64,000 nucleotides of DNA from Litorivita pollutaquae. GTDB taxonomy: Bacteria > Pseudomonadota > Alphaproteobacteria > Rhodobacterales > Rhodobacteraceae. Shown piece by piece: positions 55,259 to 64,000 of the stretch. The stretch covers positions 496,001 to 560,000 of the forward strand of contig NZ_KZ826482.1 of NCBI RefSeq assembly GCF_003205515.1. The letters run 5' to 3'. A model generated the notes under the pieces. It was not told the origin of the DNA and did not search any database. It saw only the letters and a list, made by a program, of their open reading frames with translations. A program made the translations under genes and the position numbers. Within the stretch, counting starts at the first letter, position 1. Each line of letters opens with the position of its first letter.

Positions 55259-56397
55259 TGGCTTTGTCCTTCATTGCTCTGATTGGCGGTTTGTTTCGGC
55301 CGCCATCCTTTGGCAAGCGCCTCGACCATCTCCGATAAATCATTCGCCGCATCAGGCTTACCCACACGCAGCGCCGCTTGCGACATTTGAAGCGCCCCGT
55401 CGGGTTGCCCCAAAACCGCAGTTATCTGCGCGCAAAGCACATCGGGTGCAAGCGCATCTTCGGGGATCAGGATCGCCGCCCCGGCGTCAACCAACCCGCG
55501 CGCATTGGCGGTTTGGTGATCGCCGGTCGCCGCCGCAAAAGGCACCAAGATAGAGGGGCGTCCGATGACGCTAATGTCGGCGACCGAGGAAGCTCCTGAT
55601 CGTGAAATCACCAATTGCGCTTCGCTCATCCGGCGCGGCACATCATGGAAAAACGGTTCCACCTCCGCATCTATTCCATGGTTGGCGTAAAATTCGGCAA
55701 CCCGTGCGCCATCCTCGCTGCGGGCCTGATGGGCCACGCGAATATTGCGCAAGACCTCTGGCGGTAACATCGCAATTGCTTCGGGCACCACATCCGACAG
55801 AATCCGCGCGCCCTGACTGCCGCCCATAACAAGGATCGACATCGGGTAATCGCCCGGCACAATATACCCCGCACCGGCGCGCTCCAAAACCGCGCCGCGC
55901 ACCGGGTTTCCCGTATGAAACCCCTGCACGCCCTCGGGCAAATCGGTTGGCCACGTGCCGCAGGCCACGGCGTCAACGCGTTTGGAAAACACCTTGTTCA
56001 CACGCCCCAAAATTCCGTTTTGTTCATGGATCATCCGCGGTTTGCGCAACAATGTCGCCGCCGCAATCGCAGGGATCGACGGGTAGCCCCCAAAGCCCAC
56101 AACAACGTCGGGCTTGTCACGCATCATCCGAAGGGTCGCACCAAACACGCCGCCCAGAATACGAAACGGCACCGCCAGTTTCGCCGCCACGCCGCCGCGG
56201 GCAAACGTGGCGCTGCTGATCTCTTCGATCTCGACAGAATGGGGGAACCCGCCGGTATAGCGCGCGCCGCGCGCATCTGTGCTGAGCTTGACCCGCCAGC
56301 CTTTGCGCAACATCACCTCGGCCAAGGCCTGCGCGGGGAACATGTGACCGCCGGTGCCCCCTGCCGCGATCACCAAAAGAGGTGTGTTCACTTTCAT
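55255..56397 (-). CDS. murG: UDP-GlcNAc:lipid I glycosyltransferase MurG
   Basis: Adds GlcNAc to lipid I to make lipid II at the inner face of the membrane, 380 residues. The N-terminal glycine loop is [13 protein letters not shown], the second is [12 protein letters not shown], and the C-terminal UDP-GlcNAc domain has [14 protein letters not shown] and the [10 protein letters not shown] motif. It overlaps murC by 4 nt and lies 24 bp after ftsW, so the three are one unit. Confidence 0.97.
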   Translation of the reverse strand: MKVNTPLLVIAAGGTGGHMFPAQALAEVMLRKGWRVKLSTDARGARYTGGFPHSVEIEEISSATFARGGVAAKLAVPFRILGGVFGATLRMMRDKPDVVVGFGGYPSIPAIAAATLLRKPRMIHEQNGILGRVNKVFSKRVDAVACGTWPTDLPEGVQGFHTGNPVRGAVLERAGAGYIVPGDYPMSILVMGGSQGARILSDVVPEAIAMLPPEVLRNIRVAHQARSEDGARVAEFYANHGIDAEVEPFFHDVPRRMSEAQLVISRSGASSVADISVIGRPSILVPFAAATGDHQTANARGLVDAGAAILIPEDALAPDVLCAQITAVLGQPDGALQMSQAALRVGKPDAANDLSEMVEALAKGWRPKQTANQSNEGQSQ

Positions 56398-56421
56398 TCT
56401 TACGCCCTATTCTTGCCCACG

Positions 56422-57588
56422 TTACCGCCCGCGCCCGCGCAGGATGTCGCCAATCTCGCCTTGTGGCCGGGTGCGGGTAAAGGCCAGCAACATGCCAACC
56501 GCAATTCCCGAAGCAATCACCGACGATCCGCCATAGCTGACGAAGGGCAAGGTCATGCCTTTGGCCGGCAAAAGCCGCACCGCCACGCCCATGTTGATCA
56601 TCGCTTGCACACCAAACATGCAGGCCAATCCGGTGCCCGCAAGGCGGATGAACGGATCACGTTCGCGCATCAACCGCATGAGCGAACGCACCACGATAAA
56701 GGCGTAGAGCGCGATGATGATCAGCACCAAAATCAACCCGTATTCCTCGGCCGCCACTGCGATGATAAAATCGGTATGGGCATCAGGCAGCGACCATTTC
56801 ACTTGCCCTTCGCCGACCCCGACGCCGAAAAAGCCACCTTCGCGGATCGCATTGGTGGCATATCCCAACTGCGTCGTCGGATCGACATCGGGGTTCAAAA
56901 ACCCGTCGATGCGGCGGGCGAAATGCTCGGAGTTATTATAGGCAAAACTGCCCGCAACGACGACCAATCCGGCAATCGACAAAAGCAATATCATCGGCGC
57001 GCCGGCGACAAAGAACATCACACCCCAACCGAAAAGAACCAAGGATGCTTGCCCGAAATCGGGCTGCATCGCCAAAAAGGCAACGATCACCACCGCCAAA
57101 ATGAAAGACCAGCTCATCCCGGGAGGGCCGTTGATTTCATGGTTCGCGGCCATCATCCATGCGGCGACCACCACAAATCCGGGTTTGAGAAATTCCGACG
57201 GCTGCAGCGAGGCGAACCCAAGGCTATACCAGCGCACCGCACCCTTGCCGAAATCCGTGCCAAACACCGGCAACAGCATCAGCGCCACAAAGGCCGCCAA
57301 AAACCCCAGCACCGCCAAACGCCGCACCAGATTGGGATTCATCATCGAGGTGATCATCATCGCCACCATCGCCACGCCGCCAAAAATCGCCTGACGTTGG
57401 ACATAATGGAAATGTTCGAATCCGTTCTTCGCGGCCAAGGGGGGCGACGCCGCCAGCCCAAGCAAAATCCCAACGCCAAAAAGCGTCAAAATGCACGTCA
57501 TCGACCATTTGTCGATCGTGCGCCACCATTTGGGAAGAACCGGCTCGACATCCCGAACGGGAATCGTGCCATAGACCATTTCTGTCAT
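56422..57588 (-). CDS. ftsW: Septal peptidoglycan polymerase FtsW
   Basis: SEDS-family glycosyltransferase that polymerises lipid II at the septum, 388 residues with about ten helices. The family signature appears as LQPSEFLKPGFVVVAAW, and the catalytic extracellular loop and end motif as AHTDFIIAVAAEEYGLI and LPFVSYGGSSVIA. I start at 57588 (MTEMVYG), as the residues before it look unrelated. A divergent flavoprotein gene lies upstream, so ftsW probably has its own promoter in the 165-bp gap. Confidence 0.96.
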   Translation of the reverse strand: MTEMVYGTIPVRDVEPVLPKWWRTIDKWSMTCILTLFGVGILLGLAASPPLAAKNGFEHFHYVQRQAIFGGVAMVAMMITSMMNPNLVRRLAVLGFLAAFVALMLLPVFGTDFGKGAVRWYSLGFASLQPSEFLKPGFVVVAAWMMAANHEINGPPGMSWSFILAVVIVAFLAMQPDFGQASLVLFGWGVMFFVAGAPMILLLSIAGLVVVAGSFAYNNSEHFARRIDGFLNPDVDPTTQLGYATNAIREGGFFGVGVGEGQVKWSLPDAHTDFIIAVAAEEYGLILVLIIIALYAFIVVRSLMRLMRERDPFIRLAGTGLACMFGVQAMINMGVAVRLLPAKGMTLPFVSYGGSSVIASGIAVGMLLAFTRTRPQGEIGDILRGRGR

Positions 57589-57753
57589 GGGTAAACTGCC
57601 TAACACTGCCTCATCAAACGGCCCCTAAATAGTGGGTCCGAACCGCCCGTTTGCCGGGTCTGGCTATAAGTGTAGCGCGAAAATTCATGCGGCGCTAGCC
57701 TTTAGGGGCACAAACACCTTGCCAAACGGCGCTTTGCGCGGCACCTCACCCGC

Positions 57754-58962
57754 ATGGAACACCGGCATGCAAACTACGACACATTGGTCCTTGGCGCAGG
57801 GGCGGCGGGGATGATGTGCGCCGCACATGCGGGGGCGCGCGGCGGGCGGGTATTGGTGATCGACCACGCCAAAGCCGCAGGCGAGAAAATCCGTATCTCC
57901 GGCGGTGGTCGGTGTAATTTCACTAACATGTATGCCGGGCATGAAAATTTCATAGGGCAAAACAAGCACTTCCATAAATCCGCGCTGAGCCGTTACACAC
58001 AATGGGATTTTCTGGATCTGGTGCAAAAACACGGCATCGCCTGGCACGAAAAAACGCTCGGTCAACTGTTTTGCGACCAAAGCGCCAAGCAGATCGTCGC
58101 CATGCTGTGCGACGAAATGGCCAGAACCGGCGCGCATCTATCTGTGGACACCTCGATCATCGAAATCACCCACACCGATGGGCGGTTTCACGCCACATTA
58201 GAGGTGTCCGGCAAACGCAAGACCGTCACCGCCCGCCATATGGTCGTCGCCACCGGTGCGAAATCCATCCCGAAAATGGGCGCGACCGGAGTTGCCTATC
58301 AAATCGCGGCGCAATTCGGCATGGGCGTCACCGACACCCGCGCAGGCCTCGTGCCCTTCACCTTTCCCGAGGGGCGATTTGTGCCGCTGGCCGGCCTTGC
58401 CCTCCCCGTGCGGGCGACGGCGGGGGGCGTCAGCTTTGACGAAAACATGCTTTTCACCCATCGCGGATTGTCCGGACCGGCGATGTTGCAAATCTCGTCT
58501 TACTGGCGCGAAGGCGAGGAGATCGAGATCAACCTTTTGCCCGCAGCAGACCCGTTTGAAATCCTGCGCGCCAAGCGCCAAGAGCAAGGTCGCAAAAACC
58601 TGAGCACCGAATTGGCCAGCCTCCTGCCTGCGAAACTGGCCGAGGATCTCAGCAAATCCTGGACCCTCAAAGGCAATTTGGCCGATCAAAGCGATGCCGC
58701 GTTGCGGGCACTGTCAGAGCGCCTCACCGGCCTGCGGCTGACGCCATCAGGCACCGAAGGATACCGCACCGCCGAAGTCACGGTGGGCGGGGTCGACACC
58801 GACGGATTATCGTCGACCTCGATGATGTCGAAAACCGTAGACGGCCTTTATTTTATTGGAGAAAGTGTCGATGTCACCGGCTGGCTCGGCGGCTATAATT
58901 TCCAATGGGCATGGTCTTCGGGCGTCGCGGCGGGCAAGGACATTGCCGCACGATCGCCCTAG
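57754..58962 (+). CDS. NAD(P)/FAD-dependent oxidoreductase, HI0933/YhiN-like
   Basis: 402-residue flavoprotein of the HI0933-like family. The FAD motif is [17 protein letters not shown] near residue 12, followed by the family signature [16 protein letters not shown]. Further motifs are [33 protein letters not shown] and the end motif [25 protein letters not shown]. The reaction is unknown. It is the only plus-strand gene within the dcw cluster: divergent from ftsW, and overlapping the murD stop tail to tail by 4 nt. Confidence 0.92.
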   Translation: MEHRHANYDTLVLGAGAAGMMCAAHAGARGGRVLVIDHAKAAGEKIRISGGGRCNFTNMYAGHENFIGQNKHFHKSALSRYTQWDFLDLVQKHGIAWHEKTLGQLFCDQSAKQIVAMLCDEMARTGAHLSVDTSIIEITHTDGRFHATLEVSGKRKTVTARHMVVATGAKSIPKMGATGVAYQIAAQFGMGVTDTRAGLVPFTFPEGRFVPLAGLALPVRATAGGVSFDENMLFTHRGLSGPAMLQISSYWREGEEIEINLLPAADPFEILRAKRQEQGRKNLSTELASLLPAKLAEDLSKSWTLKGNLADQSDAALRALSERLTGLRLTPSGTEGYRTAEVTVGGVDTDGLSSTSMMSKTVDGLYFIGESVDVTGWLGGYNFQWAWSSGVAAGKDIAARSP

Positions 58963-60365
58963 GCCGCGCCCGTCACTTTTGCCACCTGCACCATGAAATC
59001 CTCGCCGCGCCGCTCGAAGCTGTCGTATTGATCGAAACTCGCCGCCGCAGGCGCCAAAAGCACCGTATCACCCGCCTCGGCCTCCGCTGCCGCGCGGCGC
59101 ACCGCCTCTTCCATCGTGGTGCACACCTCGGTCTCGACGCCGCTCAATTGTATTGCAAACCCTGCGGCTTCGCGCCCGATCACATAGGCTTTGACCACCG
59201 CGCCCGCCGCATCGGACAATGCCGACACGCCGCCTTCTTTTTCCAATCCGCCGCATATCCAACGGATGCGTTTGAATGCTGACAAAGCCTTGGCGGCGCT
59301 GTCGACATTGGTGGCCTTACTGTCATTCACATAGGTGACGCCGCCCGCTTCGGCGACGATCTGGCTGCGGTGCGGCAACCCGCCATAACTCAAAAAACCC
59401 TGTTCAATCACCCGCGGCGCGAGGCCAAGCGTCCGGCACACCGCATAGGCCGCGCAAGCATTTTGATGGTTATGCACCCCCGGCAACCCCTTGATCGCGC
59501 GTAGGTCGATCGACCCGATCTGCTTGCCCTTTCGGTATTCGCTGAGGAACCCCTTGCGCGCGAACACCATCCATCCGGCACCGGTCAGTTTTTGCCCCGA
59601 AGAAACACGAATGACCCGATCATCCCCCGCCCCTTCGGACATCTGATTGGCAAGGTAATGCCCCTCGGCCTCGTCCACACCGATCACGGCGCGGTCTGGT
59701 CCGCCCTCGGCGAAAAGTCGGCGCTTGGCGGCGAAATACCCGCCCATACCGCCGTGCCGATCAAGATGGTCGGCAGAAAGATTGGTGAACACCGCCACAT
59801 CAGGCGTCAACGCGCGGGCCAGATCGGTTTGATAGCTCGACAATTCCAAAACCACGACACCGCCATCGTCAGGCTCGTCAATATCAAGAACCCCGCGCCC
59901 GATGTTCCCCGCAAGTTGCACGGATTTTCCAGCGGTTTCAAGCACATGCGCAATCAATGCCGAGGTGGTGGATTTGCCGTTCGAGCCGGTGATCGCGACC
60001 ACCTTGGGCGGTGTTTCATAATCGCTCCAATCCTCGGTGGCGAAGCTGCGAAAGAAGAGCCCAATGTCATTGTCCACCGGAACCCCCGCCGCCCATGCCG
60101 CCGCCACATAAGGGTTCGGGGCGGGGTAGAGGTGCGGAATACCCGGCGAAACAACAAGGAGCGCAACGCCGTCAAAGGCGCCGCTGCGACTCAAATCGGA
60201 TGTCTCGAAGCCTTCGGCCTCGGCCCGCGCGCGCGCATCGCTGTTGTCGTCCCAACAGACCGGATGTGCGCCGCCTGCCCTCAGTGCCCGCGCCGCCGTC
60301 AGACCCGAACGTCCCAGCCCTAAAACCGCCACCCGTGCGCCTGTATATCCTTGAACTGGAATCAT
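58959..60365 (-). CDS. murD: UDP-N-acetylmuramoylalanine--D-glutamate ligase
   Basis: Second ligase of the precursor pathway, adding D-Glu, 468 residues. The N-terminal UDP-binding Rossmann motif is [17 protein letters not shown], the ATP P-loop is [13 protein letters not shown] (about residue 125), and the centre shows [16 protein letters not shown]. The C-terminal domain has [12 protein letters not shown]. The start follows mraY with 138 bp between them. The end overlaps the opposite-strand flavoprotein gene by 4 nt. Confidence 0.97.
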   Translation of the reverse strand: MIPVQGYTGARVAVLGLGRSGLTAARALRAGGAHPVCWDDNSDARARAEAEGFETSDLSRSGAFDGVALLVVSPGIPHLYPAPNPYVAAAWAAGVPVDNDIGLFFRSFATEDWSDYETPPKVVAITGSNGKSTTSALIAHVLETAGKSVQLAGNIGRGVLDIDEPDDGGVVVLELSSYQTDLARALTPDVAVFTNLSADHLDRHGGMGGYFAAKRRLFAEGGPDRAVIGVDEAEGHYLANQMSEGAGDDRVIRVSSGQKLTGAGWMVFARKGFLSEYRKGKQIGSIDLRAIKGLPGVHNHQNACAAYAVCRTLGLAPRVIEQGFLSYGGLPHRSQIVAEAGGVTYVNDSKATNVDSAAKALSAFKRIRWICGGLEKEGGVSALSDAAGAVVKAYVIGREAAGFAIQLSGVETEVCTTMEEAVRRAAAEAEAGDTVLLAPAAASFDQYDSFERRGEDFMVQVAKVTGAA

Positions 60366-60503
60366 CTTTCGCCCCGATTAAGTGTTCCCGCACAGTGCCG
60401 AATGCAGCGCAGGGCCGCAAGACGGGGTCGCGGATCGCGGCCCTGCCTTAGGCAGATACAGCGCACCACCGGCAAAGGGATACGCCGCGCCCGTTCGAAA
60501 TGC

Positions 60504-61586
60504 CTAGCGCACCTTCAATGTGGCCAAACCAATCATCGCAAGGATCAACGCAATGATCCAAAACCGGATCACGATCTGTGGCTCGGCCCAGCCTTTTTTC
60601 TCATAGTGATGATGGATCGGCGCCATCAGGAAAACCCGTTTGCCGGTCCGTTTGAAATACAAAACCTGAATAATCACCGACAACGCCTCGACCACGAAAA
60701 GCCCCCCGACAACCGCCCAAACGATCTCGTGTTTGGCGGCGACGGCAATGGCCCCCAAAGCCCCACCAAGCGCCAAAGATCCGGTATCGCCCATGAACAC
60801 GGCAGCGGGCGGTGCATTGTACCAAAGAAAGCCCAAACCGCCGCCAATCAAGGCCGCGACAAAGACCAATATCTCAGAGGTGCCCAAAACATGGTGCACC
60901 CCCAGATATCCGGCAAACACCGCGTTGCCAACAAAGTAGGAAATAAGGCCCAGCGTGCCGCTGGCGATCATCACCGGCATGATAGCCAACCCATCAAGAC
61001 CGTCCGTCAGGTTCACCGCATTGGCCGATCCGACAATCACGATCATCGCAAAGGGGATGAACACATATCCAAGATTGATCAAAGTGTCCTTGAACACCGG
61101 CAGGGCAATTTGGTTTTGCAACTCGACCGGATGGTAACAGGTTGCCCAATAGGCCGCGATGCCAGATATCAAAAAGCCCAACAAAAGCCGCACCTTACCG
61201 GGCACACCTGCGGTGTTCTGCTTGGAGACTTTGGCATAGTCATCGGCAAATCCGATGAGGCCGAACGCGATGGTGACAAAGAGGATCATCCAGATAAACG
61301 GATTGTCCCAACGCGCCCACAACAGCGTCGAGGTCAACAAGGCCCCAACAATCAAAAGCCCGCCCATCGTCGGCGTCCCGGCTTTGACAAAATGGCCTTC
61401 GGGACCATCATCGCGGATCGGCTGGCCTTTGCCTTGGCGGCGGCGCAGCACGTTGATCAATGGCAAACCAAAGATAAATCCGAACAGAAGCGCCGTCATA
61501 AAGGCACCGCCCGCGCGGAAGGTCGTATAGCGGAACAGATTGAAAAAATCCCCGCCGTCCGACAATTCGGTTAGCCAATAAAACAT
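60504..61586 (-). CDS. mraY: Phospho-MurNAc-pentapeptide translocase MraY
   Basis: Transfers phospho-MurNAc-pentapeptide from UDP to undecaprenyl phosphate, giving lipid I. 360 residues, ten helices. Aspartate motifs are [13 protein letters not shown], the [13 protein letters not shown] loop and [12 protein letters not shown], and the cytosolic [12 protein letters not shown] His box is at the end. I choose the ATG at 61586 (MFYWLTEL), which has AAGGG 8 nt upstream and gives the standard length. It follows murF by 81 bp. Confidence 0.97.
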   Translation of the reverse strand: MFYWLTELSDGGDFFNLFRYTTFRAGGAFMTALLFGFIFGLPLINVLRRRQGKGQPIRDDGPEGHFVKAGTPTMGGLLIVGALLTSTLLWARWDNPFIWMILFVTIAFGLIGFADDYAKVSKQNTAGVPGKVRLLLGFLISGIAAYWATCYHPVELQNQIALPVFKDTLINLGYVFIPFAMIVIVGSANAVNLTDGLDGLAIMPVMIASGTLGLISYFVGNAVFAGYLGVHHVLGTSEILVFVAALIGGGLGFLWYNAPPAAVFMGDTGSLALGGALGAIAVAAKHEIVWAVVGGLFVVEALSVIIQVLYFKRTGKRVFLMAPIHHHYEKKGWAEPQIVIRFWIIALILAMIGLATLKVR

Positions 61587-61667
61587 GCAATACATCCCTT
61601 GTGCAGTTTCTCGCAGAGGTCTCCCCCCGATACATACGCGCTGCCCACCTCGGAGCGGCAAGGCAAA

Positions 61668-63107
61668 TCAATTCCGCGCGGCTTGGCCCAATTTGCGCAG
61701 CGCGTCAACAACCGTGCTGACCTTGCTGCCTTTGGAGCCTTTCACCAGCACCACATCCCCAGCATCTACAAGCTGATATACAATGGCCGCGATCTGCGGC
61801 GCATCGTCTACCCATTTGCCGCGCCGTTCTTCTGGCAAAGCCTCATAGAGCGCGCGCATTCGCGGCCCAACGCAATGCACCAGATCGAGATCGGCAATGA
61901 ACGACAAGCCGGCAAGCCCCGCATGCATCGCGATCTCATCGGGCCCCAGTTCGAGCATATCGCCCAAAATCGCAATCCTGCGCCCGCGATGCACACGGCC
62001 CACCCCATCTTTGGGCCGGGCTGCGGCCAACACCTCAAGCGCCGCCGCCATCGAGGTCGGGTTGGCATTGAAGGCATCGTCAATCAGCTCCATCACCGCG
62101 TCGTCGTCATCCCGATCAAGACAGATTTCCTCGCGGGTGCCGCGACCGGCCGGCGGGCGCCACCGGCCAATATCCGTCGCCGCAATGGCCGTATCGGCGC
62201 CAAGCGCTTCGGCCACGGCCAAAACGCCCAGAGCGTTCATCGCAAAATGCCGCCCTGCACTGTCCAATTTAAAATGCACCGGCGCACCGGAAATCTGTGC
62301 GCTGACCACGGTGGTATCGTCGATCAACTTGATCCCGGTGAGGCGATAATCCGGCGCAGTGGTTCCAAAACCGACGATCCGCGCATTTTGCGCTTGTGCG
62401 GCGGCACGCAACATTGGCGACACCTCAAGATCGGCATTGATCACCGCCACGCCATGCGGCTCCAGCCCGCGAAAAATCTCGGCCTTCTCGCGCGCGATGC
62501 CTTCGATATTCTCGAACGCCTCGAGATGCGCCGCCGCCACCGTGGTGATCATTGCCACATCGGGCCGCGTCATCATCGCCAGCGGCGCAATTTCACCCGC
62601 GTGGTTCATGCCGATCTCGATCACGGCAAATTCGGTATCCTGCGGCATCCGCGCCAGCGTCAGCGGCACGCCCCAATGGTTGTTGTAGCTGGCCTCGGCG
62701 ACATGGGTGCGCCCCTGCCCGGCCAAAACATCACGGAGCATTTCCTTGGTCGAGGTTTTTCCGACCGATCCGGTGACGGCAACGACGCGCGCGTTTGCGC
62801 GTGCCCGTGCGGCGCGGCCCAGGGCCTCAAGCGCCGGTAGAACCTCATCAACGATCAAGAGGGGCGCGTCGTCTGCCACCCCCTCGGGGCGATGCGTGAC
62901 CATGGCTGCCCCTGCGCCCTTTTCCAAAGCCTGCGCGACAAACTCATGCCCATCGCGCGCGTCGGCCAGCGCCACAAATAAATCGCCCTTTTGTATGGTG
63001 CGGGTGTCGATCGACACGCCCGAAGTCGCCCATTCGCAAGTGGCATGCCCATCCGTGGCGACCACCGCATCCGCAGAGGTCCAAAGCGGTTCTTGCGCCT
63101 GTGTCAT
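61668..63107 (-). CDS. murF: UDP-MurNAc-tripeptide--D-alanyl-D-alanine ligase
   Basis: Adds the D-Ala-D-Ala dipeptide made by Ddl, 479 residues. The N-terminal substrate domain has GVSIDTRTIQKGDLFVAL, the ATP P-loop is VTGSVGKTSTKEM (about residue 113), and the central motif is SYNNHWGVPLTLARMP, with EIGMNHAGEI for the family. The C-terminal domain includes DDAFNANPTSMAAAL. The ATG overlaps the murE stop by 4 nt. Confidence 0.97.
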   Translation of the reverse strand: MTQAQEPLWTSADAVVATDGHATCEWATSGVSIDTRTIQKGDLFVALADARDGHEFVAQALEKGAGAAMVTHRPEGVADDAPLLIVDEVLPALEALGRAARARANARVVAVTGSVGKTSTKEMLRDVLAGQGRTHVAEASYNNHWGVPLTLARMPQDTEFAVIEIGMNHAGEIAPLAMMTRPDVAMITTVAAAHLEAFENIEGIAREKAEIFRGLEPHGVAVINADLEVSPMLRAAAQAQNARIVGFGTTAPDYRLTGIKLIDDTTVVSAQISGAPVHFKLDSAGRHFAMNALGVLAVAEALGADTAIAATDIGRWRPPAGRGTREEICLDRDDDDAVMELIDDAFNANPTSMAAALEVLAAARPKDGVGRVHRGRRIAILGDMLELGPDEIAMHAGLAGLSFIADLDLVHCVGPRMRALYEALPEERRGKWVDDAPQIAAIVYQLVDAGDVVLVKGSKGSKVSTVVDALRKLGQAARN

Positions 63108-64000
63108 GCCAATCCTCCGTCCAATGCCGACACTGCGACGCTGGCCTGTTCGGCATCGTCGAAAGGAAAGACATCATCGCCGACGGTCTGTCCGGTTTCA
63201 TGCCCCTTGCCCGCAATGAGCAACGCATCCCCCGGCCCAAGCGCATCGACACCGCGCAAAATCGCTTCGGCGCGGTCACCGATTTCCTGCGCCGCAGGAC
63301 AGCCCAGCAACACCGCCGCACGGATCATCGCCGGATCTTCGGAGCGCGGGTTGTCATCGGTCACAATCACCAGATCCGCCGCTGCCGCTGCGGCCTCGCC
63401 CATCAACGGGCGTTTGGTCGCATCGCGGTCGCCGCCGGCGCCAATAATCGCCACAAGCCGCCCCATCACATGCGGGCGCAGCGCCTTGAGCGCCGTCGCC
63501 ACCGCATCGGGCGTATGGGCGTAATCGACAAACACCGCCGCGCCGTTTTCACGTTTGGCCGCCAATTGCATGCGCCCGCGCACCGTGGTCAGATGCGGCA
63601 AGGTCTCGAACACGCGATACGGATCGCCCCCGCACGCAATCACCAAACCCGCCGCCAATGCGATATTTTCGGCTTGGAACCCGCCAATCAGCGGCAAATG
63701 CACCTGCTGCGCGCGGCCTTCCCATTCAAACAGCAAATCCTGACCGTGTGCGGTATAGCGTTGCCCTTGAATATGCAGATCCGCGCCGTCGGTGCGCCCC
63801 ACGGTGATCAAATCCTGTCCACGATTGGCCACGACTTCGACCATGTCACCGCCGCGCGCGCCGTCGATATTGATCACGGCGGTGCCGTCTTCGGGTAGAA
63901 CGCGGGCGAAAAGCCCGGCCTTGGCGGCAAAATAAGCGTCAAAATTTTCATGATAATCAAGGTGGTCTTGGGTGAAATTCGTGAACCCTGCGGCTCTCAA
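63104..64000 (-). CDS. murE: UDP-MurNAc-tripeptide synthetase MurE (5' end outside window)
   Basis: The C-terminal 298 residues are present and the N-terminus, with the ATP P-loop, lies beyond the right edge. The central domain shows NFTQDHLDYHENFDAYFAAKAGLF. The C-terminal domain has the DNPRSEDP motif, which in this family indicates addition of meso-diaminopimelate in place of lysine, as expected for a Gram-negative cell wall. It overlaps murF by 4 nt. Confidence 0.96.
   Translation of the reverse strand: MRAAGFTNFTQDHLDYHENFDAYFAAKAGLFARVLPEDGTAVINIDGARGGDMVEVVANRGQDLITVGRTDGADLHIQGQRYTAHGQDLLFEWEGRAQQVHLPLIGGFQAENIALAAGLVIACGGDPYRVFETLPHLTTVRGRMQLAAKRENGAAVFVDYAHTPDAVATALKALRPHVMGRLVAIIGAGGDRDATKRPLMGEAAAAAADLVIVTDDNPRSEDPAMIRAAVLLGCPAAQEIGDRAEAILRGVDALGPGDALLIAGKGHETGQTVGDDVFPFDDAEQASVAVSALDGGLA

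Overview
The window reads as a chromosomal segment of a marine-type alphaproteobacterium of the Rhodobacterales (Rhodobacteraceae/Roseobacter group). This rests on protein content: a VPLPA-CTERM protein, two DUF2484 proteins, the aerobic CobS/CobT cobaltochelatase subunits, a fused PntA, an RTX protein ending in a Hint domain, an FtsZ with a long Pro/Ala/Gln linker, and CtrA-type sites. GC content is high. I see no rRNA, tRNA, insertion sequence, prophage or CRISPR array. The genus cannot be decided from the sequence.

Layout. 1-4.8 kb (minus strand): transhydrogenase pntAB, an ICMT-like methyltransferase and a secreted metallo-beta-lactamase-fold protein with a degenerate metal motif. 4.9-9.4 kb: an SDR, then a TetR gene divergent from a two-gene molybdenum hydroxylase (2Fe-2S subunit plus Tat-exported molybdopterin subunit), with two near-identical palindromes between them. 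9.4-14.7 kb: a 1630-residue RTX/Hint protein behind a leader with three consecutive hairpins. 14.7-21.6 kb: a glutamine amidotransferase, a 75-residue membrane protein, pepN, a 428-residue unknown and a double-GAF protein with a CtrA-type box upstream. 21.8-28.3 kb: gatB, a VPLPA-CTERM protein, a thioesterase, a TauE-like exporter, a DUF4177 protein, bolA, a J-domain protein, an OsmC protein and msrB. 28.4-30.5 kb: a fasciclin protein and an anti-sigma/ECF sigma pair. 30.8-39.4 kb: cobS, cobT, an Xaa-Pro aminopeptidase, a DUF427 protein, a CLC channel and a D-lactate-type dehydrogenase.

39.4-64 kb is the dcw (division and cell wall) cluster, transcribed leftward: murE (cut by the window end), murF, mraY, murD, ftsW, murG, murC, murB, ddl, ftsQ, ftsA, ftsZ, followed by lpxC, bamD and recN. 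Together these build lipid II, flip and polymerise septal peptidoglycan, place the Z-ring, start lipid A synthesis and assemble outer-membrane proteins. The run is interrupted by an opposite-strand flavoprotein gene between ftsW and murD. A 3.8-kb accessory block lies between murC and murB (a small membrane protein, an APC permease, two DUF2484 proteins and a 503-residue unknown). The ftsA-ftsZ gap is 480 bp and carries a CtrA-type box and several palindromes.

The most interesting points are the RTX/Hint protein with its duplicated ~190-residue module and structured leader, the paired TetR operators, the ECF/anti-sigma/fasciclin/MsrB/OsmC grouping, the CtrA-type boxes, and the accessory block inside the dcw cluster.
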